Source: an uncultured bacterium
GTDB taxonomy: Bacteria > Pseudomonadota > Gammaproteobacteria > Burkholderiales > Burkholderiaceae_E
Assembly (NCBI GenBank): GCA_903934795.1
Contig: CAIZPE010000115.1
Coordinates: 1-48,889, forward strand
Reading direction: 5' to 3'
DNA: 48,889 nucleotides
Part shown: positions 38,088 to 46,136 of the stretch, one piece after another
Layout of the letters: each line of letters begins with the position of its first letter
How positions within the stretch are numbered: position 1 is the stretch's first letter
Translations under genes and position numbers: made by a program
Notes under the pieces: model-generated
Databases searched by the model: none
What the model was told of the DNA's origin: nothing
Seen by the model: only the letters and a program-made list of their open reading frames with translations

Positions 38088-39080
38088 TCACTGCGGTTTG
38101 ATGCCGGCATCGGCCACGATCTTCGCCCACAGCGCCATGTCCTGACGCAGCGTGGCTGCGAACGACTCGGGCGAGTCGCCCACCGGCACCAGGGTCTGCT
38201 CGTTCAGCCGGGCCTGCACCTCGGGCAGCTTCACCACCCGCATGACATCGCGCGAGATCTTCTCGATCAGCGGACGCGGCGTGCCGGCCGGTGCGAACAG
38301 CCCCACCCAGCCCAGCGGCTCGTACCCGGGGTAGCCGAGCTCGCCCAGCGTGGGCACGGCCGGCAGCATGGGCGCGCGACGCGGGCCGGTGACCACGATC
38401 GGCCGCAGCTTGCCGGCGGCGATGTGCTGCGTGGCCGTGCTGACATCGATCCACGAGGAACTCACCTGCCCACCGAGCAGGTCGGTGACCAGCGGCGCGG
38501 CGCCCTTGTAGGGCACATGGGTCATGTCCAGGCCCTGCTGACGCGCGAAGCGCTCGCCCACGATGTGCGAGCTGGAGCCGGTGCCGAAGGACCCGAAGGT
38601 ATGCCGCCCCGGCGCGGCCCTGACCGCGGCGATGAACTCGCGCAGGTCTCGCGCCGGGAAATCCGGCTTGACCGCCAGCACCAGATACGAAAGGCAGATC
38701 TGGGAAATCGGCTCGAAGTCCTTCAGCGCGTCATACGGGATCTTCGCGAACAGCGCCGGGTTCTGGATGTGGGTGGTGATGGTGGCCAGCAGGGTGTGGC
38801 CATCGGCGGGCGCGCGCGCCACCTGCTCGCCCCCGATCATCCCGCTGGCGCCGGGCTTGTTCTCGACGATGACCTGCTGGCCCCAGGCCTCGGCGAGCTT
38901 GCCGGCGAGCAGGCGGGCGGTGAGGTCGGTAGCCCCGCCCGCAGGAAAGGGCACCACCAGCTTCACCGGGCGGCCAGGGAAGGCTGCGGACTGGGCGCGC
39001 GCAACCGGCGCGATCAGCGTGCTCGCGGTGGTGGCGATGGCGCCATGCATGAGCCGGCGACGGGTCAGGTGGATCGTCAT
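38088..39080 (-). CDS. Bug family (TctC) periplasmic substrate-binding protein
   Basis: This 330-residue protein is a tripartite tricarboxylate (TctC/Bug) receptor. The signal has TRRRLMHGAIATTASTLIAP and cleaves after ARAQ. The mature part has FPGRPVKLVVPFPAGGATD and VENKPGASGMIGGE, both diagnostic of the family, and later GSFGTGSSSHIVGE. AAGGAGA lies seven bases before the ATG. TctA and TctB membrane subunits are absent from the window, which is common for Bug proteins in Burkholderiales. It binds carboxylates or related small molecules. It lies between the MFS transporter and MaoC genes on one strand. Confidence 0.95.
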   Translation of the reverse strand: MTIHLTRRRLMHGAIATTASTLIAPVARAQSAAFPGRPVKLVVPFPAGGATDLTARLLAGKLAEAWGQQVIVENKPGASGMIGGEQVARAPADGHTLLATITTHIQNPALFAKIPYDALKDFEPISQICLSYLVLAVKPDFPARDLREFIAAVRAAPGRHTFGSFGTGSSSHIVGERFARQQGLDMTHVPYKGAAPLVTDLLGGQVSSSWIDVSTATQHIAAGKLRPIVVTGPRRAPMLPAVPTLGELGYPGYEPLGWVGLFAPAGTPRPLIEKISRDVMRVVKLPEVQARLNEQTLVPVGDSPESFAATLRQDMALWAKIVADAGIKPQ

Positions 39081-39138
39081 GAGGTGTCTCCTTCAGAGGT
39101 ACGCCGCGCATGATAGCCGCGGGGCCCCCGGGCCCGGC

Positions 39139-40332
39139 TCAGGCGCGCTGGCGCCAGGCGGTGAGCGCAGCGCCGGCAAGCCCGAGCACTGCACCGGCCA
39201 GCAACGCATCCGGCGCGCCCACCCAGGCGCCCAGCTGGCCGAAGAACAGACTGCCCAGCGGGGTGGCCCCGATGAACATGGCGGTGTAGATCGCCATCAC
39301 GCGGCCGCGCTTGTCGTCATCGACCCGCTGCTGGATGGTGACATTGGTCGATACCGCCTGCGCGATGGTGCCCAGGCCGACCAGCACCATGGCGCCCATC
39401 GCCAGGGCCAGCAGATCGGTGCGGGTGAACACCGCCAGCCCGATCGCTGCCGACAGATTGCCAGCCAGCGCGATCATCTGCAGGTTGCGGCTGCCGCGGC
39501 GCACCGCCAGGCTGATCGCCGCGATCATCGCGCCCACGCCGGCACTCGACAGGAACAGCCCCACCAGCTCGGGGTGCGCGCCGTGCAGCGCGGCCACCGC
39601 CGCCGGCATCAGATGCGCGTAGGGACCCACCCCGAAGCCCAGGGCGAACACCCCGATCAGCATGCGTGCGATGACCGGATCGTCGAAGGCGCAACGCCAG
39701 CCCTCGATGAACTGCTGGCCGAACGAGCCCTTGGGTCTGGGCGCATCGCGGCTGACGGTGCGGATACGCACCAGCTGGTAGAGCGTGGCGCACAGCAGGA
39801 AGGGATGCAGCAGGAAGCAGGCCGCCTCACCCGCCCAGCCGATCAGCACGCCGCCAATCGCCGGACCGATGAAACGGGCCGTGTTCAGGGCGCTGGAGTG
39901 CAGCGCGACCGCATTGGGCAGCACCGCACGGTCTTCGATCAGATCGACCAGGAAGGCATGGCGAATGGGGATCTCGATGGCGAACAGCAAGCCACGCACG
40001 AAGGCGAAGACCACCAGCAGCGCAGGGTTCATCCAGCCCGCCGCGGTCAGCGCCGCCAGCAGCAGGCCGGTGAGCGCGACCGCCCCGAGCAGGCCGATCA
40101 GCATGGCGCGCCGCGGATAGCGGTCGGCGAGCAGACCGGCCAACGGCGAGACGAGCAGCGCCGGGGAAAGCTGTGCGAAGCCGACCACCCCGAGCAGCGC
40201 CACCGAGCCGGTGAGCCGATAGGCCAGCCAGGCCATGCCCACGTTGTGCGCGAACCCGCCGATCAGCGCGATGGCCTGGCCGATGAAGTAGCGGCGGAAC
40301 TCGGGATGCTCGAGGGCGGGGAATCGGGACAT
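39139..40332 (-). CDS. MFS transporter (MFS_3/EntS-like)
   Basis: This 397-residue inner-membrane protein has twelve hydrophobic segments. The N-terminal FRRYFIGQAIALIGGFAHNVGMAWLAYRLTGS and motif A GLLADRYPRR match the MFS_3 branch that includes the enterobactin exporter EntS. The segment QQRVDDDKRGRVMAIY in the second half is also typical. The substrate is unknown. Upstream it is divergent from a FadD-like ligase with 109 bases between the starts. It is the first gene of a minus-strand run with the Bug protein and MaoC. Confidence 0.92.
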   Translation of the reverse strand: MSRFPALEHPEFRRYFIGQAIALIGGFAHNVGMAWLAYRLTGSVALLGVVGFAQLSPALLVSPLAGLLADRYPRRAMLIGLLGAVALTGLLLAALTAAGWMNPALLVVFAFVRGLLFAIEIPIRHAFLVDLIEDRAVLPNAVALHSSALNTARFIGPAIGGVLIGWAGEAACFLLHPFLLCATLYQLVRIRTVSRDAPRPKGSFGQQFIEGWRCAFDDPVIARMLIGVFALGFGVGPYAHLMPAAVAALHGAHPELVGLFLSSAGVGAMIAAISLAVRRGSRNLQMIALAGNLSAAIGLAVFTRTDLLALAMGAMVLVGLGTIAQAVSTNVTIQQRVDDDKRGRVMAIYTAMFIGATPLGSLFFGQLGAWVGAPDALLAGAVLGLAGAALTAWRQRA

Positions 40333-40441
40333 GGGCGAGGGCCGCGGGCGCAGGCTTCGTGGGCGGCGGCAAACCCTTTACAGTACGGCCCACGGCCGGG
40401 CCCGGCGAGGCCCTCAGAAGACCCCCCATGGAGACTACACG

Positions 40442-41989
40442 ATGTACGCAGGACATCACGCCACGGCGCATCCCGATCGGCCCGCCTTCATCATGGCGGC
40501 CACCGGCGAGCAGGTCAGCTATGCGGAACTGGAAGCCCGCAGCAACCGGCTCGCGCACCTGCTGCGCGCCCACGGACTCAAGCGCCTGGACCACTTCTCC
40601 ATCTTCATGGAGAACAACAACCGTTATCTCGAGGCCTGCGCCGCCGGCGAGCGGGCGGGCCTGTACTACACCTGCGTCAACTCCTACCTGAAGGCCGACG
40701 AGCTGGCCTACATCCTCAACAACAGCGAGTCGCGGGTGCTGATCACCTCGGCCTCGCGCAGCGAGGTCGCGCGCGAGGCGCTCAAGCAGTGCCCGAAGGT
40801 GACGCTCGCGCTGATCGTCGATGGCGATGATGCCGCGCCGTTTCACAGCTATGCCGCGGCGGTAGCGCCCTTCCCGGCCACGCCGATTCCCGACGAGCGC
40901 CTGGGCACGCCCATGCTGTACTCCTCGGGCACCACCGGCCGGCCCAAGGGCATCGTGCGGCCGCTGCCCGACAACCCGCCGAGCGAGCCGCTGCCGCTCT
41001 TCCACTTCCTGAACAAGCTCTGGCGCTACCGCGCCGACATGATCTACCTGTCGCCCGCGCCGCTCTACCACTCGGCGCCGCAGGCCGCGGTCTCGCTCAC
41101 CATCCGCAACGGCGGCACCGTGGTCATCATGGAGCACTTCGATCCGGAGCAGTACCTCGCGCTGGTGCCGCGCTACCGGGTGACGCACACGCAGCTCGTG
41201 CCCACCATGTTCAGCCGCATGCTCAAGCTGCCGGCCGAGGTGCGCAGCCGCTACGACCTCTCCTCGCTGGAGATCGCGGTGCACGCAGCCGCGCCCTGCC
41301 CGGTGCAGGTCAAGGAGCAGATGATCGAATGGTGGGGCCCGATCATTCACGAGTACTACGGCGCCACCGAAGGCCTGGGCTTCACCGCCTGCGACACGCC
41401 CGAGTGGCTGGCCCACCGCGGCAGCGTGGGCCGCGTGCTGCTCGGCGATCTGCACATCCTCGACGAGGACGGCAAGCCCTGCGCGAAGGGCGTGCCCGGC
41501 GAGATCTGGTTCAAGACCGCCACGCCCTTCGAGTACTTCAACGACGCGGCACGCACCGCCGAGTCGCGCTCGAGCGACGGCAGCATGAGCACCGTGGGCG
41601 ATGTCGGTTATGTCGATGACGACGGCTTCCTCTACCTCACCGACCGCTCCACCTTCATGATCATCTCGGGGGGCGTGAACATCTATCCGCAGGAGTGCGA
41701 GAACCTGCTGATCACCCACCCCAAGGTGGCCGATGCGGCGGTGTTCGGCGTGCCCAACGAAGACCTCGGCGAAGAGGTCAAGGCGGTGATCCAGCCGATG
41801 CCCGGCCAGAGCGCCGGGCCCGAGCTCGCCCAGGAACTCATCGCCTTCTGCAGCGCCCACCTCTCGCGGCAGAAGGTGCCACGCTCCATCGACTTCATGG
41901 ACGCGCTGCCGCGGCTGCCCACTGGCAAGCTCTACAAGAAGGGCCTGCGCGACGCGTACTGGGGCGACAAGAAGAGCCGCATCGTCTGA
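40442..41989 (+). CDS. Acyl-CoA ligase (FadD-like)
   Basis: This 515-residue AMP-dependent ligase has the phosphate loop YSSGTTGRPKGI, the motif HEYYGATEG, the hinge VGDVGYVDDDGFLYLTDR with FMIISGGVNIYPQE, and the catalytic lysine in LPTGKLYKKGLRD. The motif set matches the FadD4/bile-acid- and cyclohexanecarboxylate-type ligases. GGAG lies about ten bases before ATG 40442; TACAGT at 40379-40384 could be a -10 element with a poor -35. It is transcribed alone, convergent with the SDR gene. Substrate unknown. Confidence 0.92.
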   Translation: MYAGHHATAHPDRPAFIMAATGEQVSYAELEARSNRLAHLLRAHGLKRLDHFSIFMENNNRYLEACAAGERAGLYYTCVNSYLKADELAYILNNSESRVLITSASRSEVAREALKQCPKVTLALIVDGDDAAPFHSYAAAVAPFPATPIPDERLGTPMLYSSGTTGRPKGIVRPLPDNPPSEPLPLFHFLNKLWRYRADMIYLSPAPLYHSAPQAAVSLTIRNGGTVVIMEHFDPEQYLALVPRYRVTHTQLVPTMFSRMLKLPAEVRSRYDLSSLEIAVHAAAPCPVQVKEQMIEWWGPIIHEYYGATEGLGFTACDTPEWLAHRGSVGRVLLGDLHILDEDGKPCAKGVPGEIWFKTATPFEYFNDAARTAESRSSDGSMSTVGDVGYVDDDGFLYLTDRSTFMIISGGVNIYPQECENLLITHPKVADAAVFGVPNEDLGEEVKAVIQPMPGQSAGPELAQELIAFCSAHLSRQKVPRSIDFMDALPRLPTGKLYKKGLRDAYWGDKKSRIV

Positions 41990-42034
41990 GCGGACCAGCG
42001 CCACGGCGCCCGCGGCGCGCCAGCAGCGCCCGCG

Positions 42035-42062
42035 CCTCGGACGCCGGGCCTCGGACGCCGGG
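42035..42062. repeat. Perfect tandem duplication of a 14-base unit
   Basis: CCTCGGACGCCGGG occurs twice back to back between convergent genes. A second near-duplication, GGGGGCGCCTC at 42070 and 42084, follows. Likely replication slippage in GC-rich spacer DNA. Confidence 0.7.
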
Positions 42063-42092
42063 CCTTGGCGGGGGCGCCTCGGTGGGGGCGCC

Positions 42093-42884
42093 TCAGCGCG
42101 CCCGCCAGCCCCCGTCGACCACCAGGCTGTGGCCGTTGACATAGCCGGCCTCGTCGCCGGCCAGGTAGCACACCGCGGCGGCCACATCGGTGACGCTGCC
42201 GCGCACGCCCGCGGGCACCAGCGCGCGCACCTGGTCCTCCGACACCGCCACGCCGCGGCCGCTGATGTCGGGCACACCGGGGCCGAGCTGGCCCTGCGAA
42301 TTGCGCCGCAGCCCGGTGGGGATCACCCCGGGGCAGACCGCGTTCACGGTGATGCCCCGGTTGCCGTAGACCACCGCCATCTGCTTCGTGAGCCCGATCA
42401 CCGCGTGCTTGGCCGAGATGTAGGCCGCGCCACCGCCGGTGCCGTTCAGGCCGGCCACCGAGGCCATGTTGATGATGCGGCCGCGGCCGGCGGGCAGCAT
42501 CTCGCGCAGGCCGCGACGGCAGCACAGGAACACCCCGGTGAGATCGACATCGAGCACCTTGCGCCACACTGCGGGGTCGATCTCGTGGACATCGAAGTAG
42601 CCATCGAGGATGCCGGCGTTGTTCACCAGGATGTGCAGCGGGCCCAGGCCGGCCACCGCCGCGCCGATCGCGCGGTCGACATCGTCTTCGCGCGAGACAT
42701 CGCAAGCCAGGCCGAGGGCGCGCCCGCCTGCGGCGGTGATGAGGCCCGCGGTCTCGACCGCGGCGGCGGCATCGATGTCGAGCGCCGCCACCGCCGCGCC
42801 GCGCCCGGCCAGCGCCTGCGCCACCGCACGGCCGATGCCCGAACCCGAACCGGTGACCACCGCCATGCGATCGGAGAAGCCCAT
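42093..42884 (-). CDS. Short-chain dehydrogenase/reductase, operon-terminal
   Basis: This 263-residue classical SDR has the coenzyme motif TGSGSGIG (11-18), an aspartate after the second strand that suggests NAD(H), NNAG at 88-91, and the catalytic S142, Y155 and K159 (AAYISAKHA). An insertion of about 15 residues sits before the C-terminal SVTDVAAAVCYLAGDEAG and lengthens the substrate loop. The ATG follows the deacetylase stop by two bases, so it is translationally coupled. It oxidises or reduces an alcohol or carbonyl of unknown identity. Confidence 0.93.
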   Translation of the reverse strand: MGFSDRMAVVTGSGSGIGRAVAQALAGRGAAVAALDIDAAAAVETAGLITAAGGRALGLACDVSREDDVDRAIGAAVAGLGPLHILVNNAGILDGYFDVHEIDPAVWRKVLDVDLTGVFLCCRRGLREMLPAGRGRIINMASVAGLNGTGGGAAYISAKHAVIGLTKQMAVVYGNRGITVNAVCPGVIPTGLRRNSQGQLGPGVPDISGRGVAVSEDQVRALVPAGVRGSVTDVAAAVCYLAGDEAGYVNGHSLVVDGGWRAR

Positions 42885-42886
42885 GC

Positions 42887-43927
42887 TCAGCCCTTTCGTG
42901 GGGAATGCGCGGATTCGAAGGCCGCGAGGAAGGCCGCGAGGTTGATGCCGAGCTCGGGCCCGAAATAGCCGCCTTCCTGCACCAGCACGGTGGGCAGGCC
43001 CAGGCCGGCAATGGCCGCGGCCATCCGGCGGAAACCCTCGGTGGTGATGCGCAACCCCTGCAGCGGATCGCTCTCGGCGGCATCGAGCCCCAGCGCCACC
43101 ACCAGCGCGCCAGGCGCGAAGCGGCCGATGCGCTCGAGGGCCACCCGGCCCGCGGCCAGCCAGGGCGCGTCACCGCTGCCGCCGGGCAGCGGCAGGTTCA
43201 GGTTGAAGCCCTCGCCCGCCCCCTGGCCGCGCTCATGGGCATGACCCCAGAAGTAGGGATAGAAGCCGTGGGGGTCGGTGTGCAGCGACACGGTGAGCAC
43301 ATCGCGATCGGCATAGAAGATGCCCTGCGTGCCGTTGCCGTGGTGGACATCGATATCAAGCACCGCCACGCGGCCGTGGCGGGCGCGCAGGCGCCGCACC
43401 GCGATGGCGGTGTTGTTCAGGAAGCAGAAGCCGCCGGCGGTGTCGGCGAAGGCATGGTGGCCGGGCGGACGGCACAGCGCATAGGCGGTGCTACCCGTGG
43501 CCAGCACATGATCGGCCGCGGCCACCGCCACCTGCGCGGCGTGATACGCCGCCTCCCAGGTGGCAGGGCCGATGGGCGAGCCGGTGTCGGTGGTGTGCCA
43601 GCCCGCGCGACCGACGATGCCGGTGGGATAGTGGCCGCCGGCGCGGCCGGGATGCACATTGGGGATCACCTCGGCGCTCGCCCCGGGCAGCGCCTGCCAC
43701 TGCGCCCAGGCCACCTGCAGGAAGTCGAGGTACTCGGGGGTGTGCACATCGGCGATCGGGCCCAGGCCCTGGTCGGGCGCTTCGGCGATGTCATGCCCGC
43801 CGGCCCGCGCGGCGGCCAGCAGGATGCGGGCCCGCTCGGGCTGCTCGGCGGCGGCGGTGGGCCGGCCGCGCACCAGGAAGAACTGCGGGTCGTGGCCGGC
43901 GTGGCGCTCGGTGTGGAAGATCTTCAT
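42887..43927 (-). CDS. aphA: Acetylpolyamine amidohydrolase / histone-deacetylase-family enzyme
   Basis: This 346-residue zinc enzyme removes acetyl or acyl groups from amines. The charge-relay histidines are H157 and H158 (RPPGHHAF), the zinc ligands are D193 and H195 (DIDVHHGNG) and D282 (GLDAAESDP), and the catalytic tyrosine is Y321 (QEGGYF). These positions nearly coincide with those of Mycoplana acetylpolyamine amidohydrolase, better than with class I or II histone deacetylases, so an acetylpolyamine-type substrate is the best guess. It is cytoplasmic. It sits between the TTC38-like gene (41-base gap) and an SDR (two-base gap) in one operon. Confidence 0.9.
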   Translation of the reverse strand: MKIFHTERHAGHDPQFFLVRGRPTAAAEQPERARILLAAARAGGHDIAEAPDQGLGPIADVHTPEYLDFLQVAWAQWQALPGASAEVIPNVHPGRAGGHYPTGIVGRAGWHTTDTGSPIGPATWEAAYHAAQVAVAAADHVLATGSTAYALCRPPGHHAFADTAGGFCFLNNTAIAVRRLRARHGRVAVLDIDVHHGNGTQGIFYADRDVLTVSLHTDPHGFYPYFWGHAHERGQGAGEGFNLNLPLPGGSGDAPWLAAGRVALERIGRFAPGALVVALGLDAAESDPLQGLRITTEGFRRMAAAIAGLGLPTVLVQEGGYFGPELGINLAAFLAAFESAHSPRKG

Positions 43928-43968
43928 GGACGAAAGACCTGACGCGACGGGTTGGGCAACGCAGCCGC

Positions 43969-45309
43969 TCAGTGCACCCGGAACACCGCGCGGGCACGCC
44001 AGCCGCCGATGAAGTGGCGGCCCGCCGCCTCGCGCTGGCGGTCGGCCTCGGCCGAGGCGCCAGCTGCGCGCGCGGTGCGCCAGCAGAACAGGGTGAGCAG
44101 TTCCTGCTGCGCGTGGCTGCCGCCGAGCTCGGGCAGGCGCGGCAGCACCGGGCCCAGCCGGCCGAGCGCGCCGGCCATGTCGCCGCCCGCAGCCTCGCGC
44201 ATGGCAGCGCACAGCGGCAGCGCCACCTCGCGCACCACCTCGGCCTGGTCGTCGCTGCCCTGGCCGAAACCGTGCATGCCGGCGAGCAGCTGCTGCGCAG
44301 CGGCATCGCGGCCATCGGCCAGCAGCGCGAGCATGTAGTGCGGCAGGCTGAAGGCCGACAGGCAGTCGCCGACCCGGGCCTGGGCGTGGTCGGCCAGTTC
44401 GCGCCAGCGCGGGCCCGCCGGCACGCCGAGATGCTCGAGCCGGTAGAGCATGGAGATGGCGTTCTGCAGGTCGATGTAGAGATCGGGCTGAGCCTGGGTG
44501 AGCGGCGCTGACAGGTTGCGAAAACGCGTGTCGTAGAGCGACAGCGCCGTCTGCGTGTCGCCTTCACCGAGGTGCATGAGCGCGGCATGCCACCAGAGGT
44601 GGTGCACGAGATTGTTGCCCTCGGCCCAGTGACCGGACTGCTGCGTGAGCCAGGCGAGGCCCTCGGTGTGGCGGCCCTGCATCTCGAGCACATGGGCCAC
44701 CGCATGGGTGCCCCAGATGTCCTGCGGATCGATCGCCACCGCGGCGCGGCCGAGCGGCTCGGCCTGGTCGAGCCGGCCGCACTCCTCGAGCGCGAAGCAG
44801 TGGCAGGCGAGCATCGAGCCCCAGCCGGCCAGGCCCTCGTGCCAGTGCGGCCGGGCCTGCTCCACCGAGGCCAGCATGGCCTGCGGCCGGCCGAGCCAGA
44901 AGAGGTGGAAGTGCGCCAGCCGGAAGGCGAGCAGGTCGGTGGGATGCTCGCGCGAGATCTGGTCCCACAGCGCAAGCGCGCGCTCGAGGTGGCCATCGAC
45001 CCAGGCCTGCAGCGCGGCCAGGTGCATGCGCTCGCGCGCGGTGGCGCCGGAGGCTGCAGCTGCGGCCTCGCGGGCCTGGGCCAGCGCGCCCGCCGCGATC
45101 GGCACCATGGCCTGCTTGCACGCGAGCAGCAGCAGGTAGCCCTTGAGGCACTGGCCCATCACGAAGCCCGGCTCGGCCGCCAGCGTGGCGAACAGCGGCT
45201 GCACGGTATCGGCGCGATAGGTGAGGTAGCGCCGGCAGGTCTCGTTGAAGGCCGCCGCCGCCGCCGCCGAAGGCGCGGTGAGCGGCAGGCCGTGGAGGTC
45301 GAGGTTCAT
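43969..45309 (-). CDS. TTC38-like tetratricopeptide-repeat protein
   Basis: This 446-residue all-helical protein matches the TTC38 family. The blocks RERMHLAALQAWVDGHLERALALWDQI, FALEECGRLDQAEPLGRAAVAIDPQDIWGTHAVAHVLEMQGRHTEG and NNLVHHLWWHAALMHLGEGDTQTAL form TPR-like helical pairs, written here as separate repeats rather than one domain. The HAVAHVLEMQGR and LWWH segments are the most conserved. There is no catalytic motif I can name, and TTC38 proteins have no established biochemical function. Its ATG overlaps the SDR stop (ATGA), so the two are coupled, which suggests a role as an adaptor for this operon's enzymes. Confidence 0.85.
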   Translation of the reverse strand: MNLDLHGLPLTAPSAAAAAAFNETCRRYLTYRADTVQPLFATLAAEPGFVMGQCLKGYLLLLACKQAMVPIAAGALAQAREAAAAASGATARERMHLAALQAWVDGHLERALALWDQISREHPTDLLAFRLAHFHLFWLGRPQAMLASVEQARPHWHEGLAGWGSMLACHCFALEECGRLDQAEPLGRAAVAIDPQDIWGTHAVAHVLEMQGRHTEGLAWLTQQSGHWAEGNNLVHHLWWHAALMHLGEGDTQTALSLYDTRFRNLSAPLTQAQPDLYIDLQNAISMLYRLEHLGVPAGPRWRELADHAQARVGDCLSAFSLPHYMLALLADGRDAAAQQLLAGMHGFGQGSDDQAEVVREVALPLCAAMREAAGGDMAGALGRLGPVLPRLPELGGSHAQQELLTLFCWRTARAAGASAEADRQREAAGRHFIGGWRARAVFRVH

Positions 45310-46091
45310 CGGGCCGGCGCCGGGCGGCCCTGCAGACGGCCCACCTGACGACCGCCATCGACCCGCAGCAGCTGGCCGGTGACCTTGGTGGCCGACAGCA
45401 GCCACACGATGGCGTCGGCGATGTCCTCGGGCGTGAGCACCTCGGCGAGGGCGGCGCTGTCCTTGTAGGCCTGGCGGCTGGCCTCGTAGGCCTCGCCCAG
45501 GCCGGCCTGCAGCCAGCCGGTCTCGATGAAGCCGGGCAGCACCGCGTTGACCCGGGCCTGCGGCCCGAGCACACGCGCCAGCGACACGGTGAGGGTGTTG
45601 AGCGCGCCCTTGGAGGCGGCATAGGCAATGCAGGAGCCCTGCCCCTCCTGGCCGGCGATGGACGACACATTGACCACCGAGCCGCCGCTGGCGCGCAGCG
45701 CCGCCTCGCAGGCCCGCACCATCTGGAACACGCCGATGGTGTTGACCGAGTAGATGTCGTGGAAGTCCTGGGCCGACAGGCCGTCGAGCCGGTTGGCGGC
45801 CACGAACTTGGTGGTGCCGGCGTTGTTCACCAGGTAGTCGATGCGGCCCCAGCGGTCCTGCGCGGCGCGGGCCATGCGCCGGCAGTCTTCGTCGCTCGCG
45901 ACATTGGCGCTGACCACGAAGGCATCGGCGCCGGCAGCGCGACACTGTGCCGCGACCGCCTCGGCCGCATCCTGGCTCCTGGTGCAGTTGATCAGCACCG
46001 AGGCGCCGCGCTGCGCGAGCATCAGCGCGGTGGCCGCGCCGACACCGGCCGAGGAGCCGGTGACGATCGCGCACTTGCCTTTCATGTCCAT
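45306..46091 (-). CDS. Short-chain dehydrogenase/reductase (FabG-like)
   Basis: This 261-residue SDR has TGSSAGVG (11-18), NNAG (89-92), and the catalytic S144, Y157 and K161 (YAASKG). The C-terminal LLSATKVTGQLLRVDGGRQ is typical of FabG-like enzymes. Start ATG 46091 has AGGAG seven bases upstream; a longer form from 46109 would add MPQETL. It is 45 bases after the lyase stop and its own stop overlaps the TTC38-like start. Substrate unknown. Confidence 0.93.
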   Translation of the reverse strand: MDMKGKCAIVTGSSAGVGAATALMLAQRGASVLINCTRSQDAAEAVAAQCRAAGADAFVVSANVASDEDCRRMARAAQDRWGRIDYLVNNAGTTKFVAANRLDGLSAQDFHDIYSVNTIGVFQMVRACEAALRASGGSVVNVSSIAGQEGQGSCIAYAASKGALNTLTVSLARVLGPQARVNAVLPGFIETGWLQAGLGEAYEASRQAYKDSAALAEVLTPEDIADAIVWLLSATKVTGQLLRVDGGRQVGRLQGRPAPAR

Positions 46092-46136
46092 GAGTGTCTC
46101 CTGAGGCATTGGGGGTGAGGTGGAGCGGCGACCGTC

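Noticed and set aside
42035-42094. Rho-independent terminator made by the short repeats
   Set aside because: The copies are direct, not inverted, and no U-tract follows.
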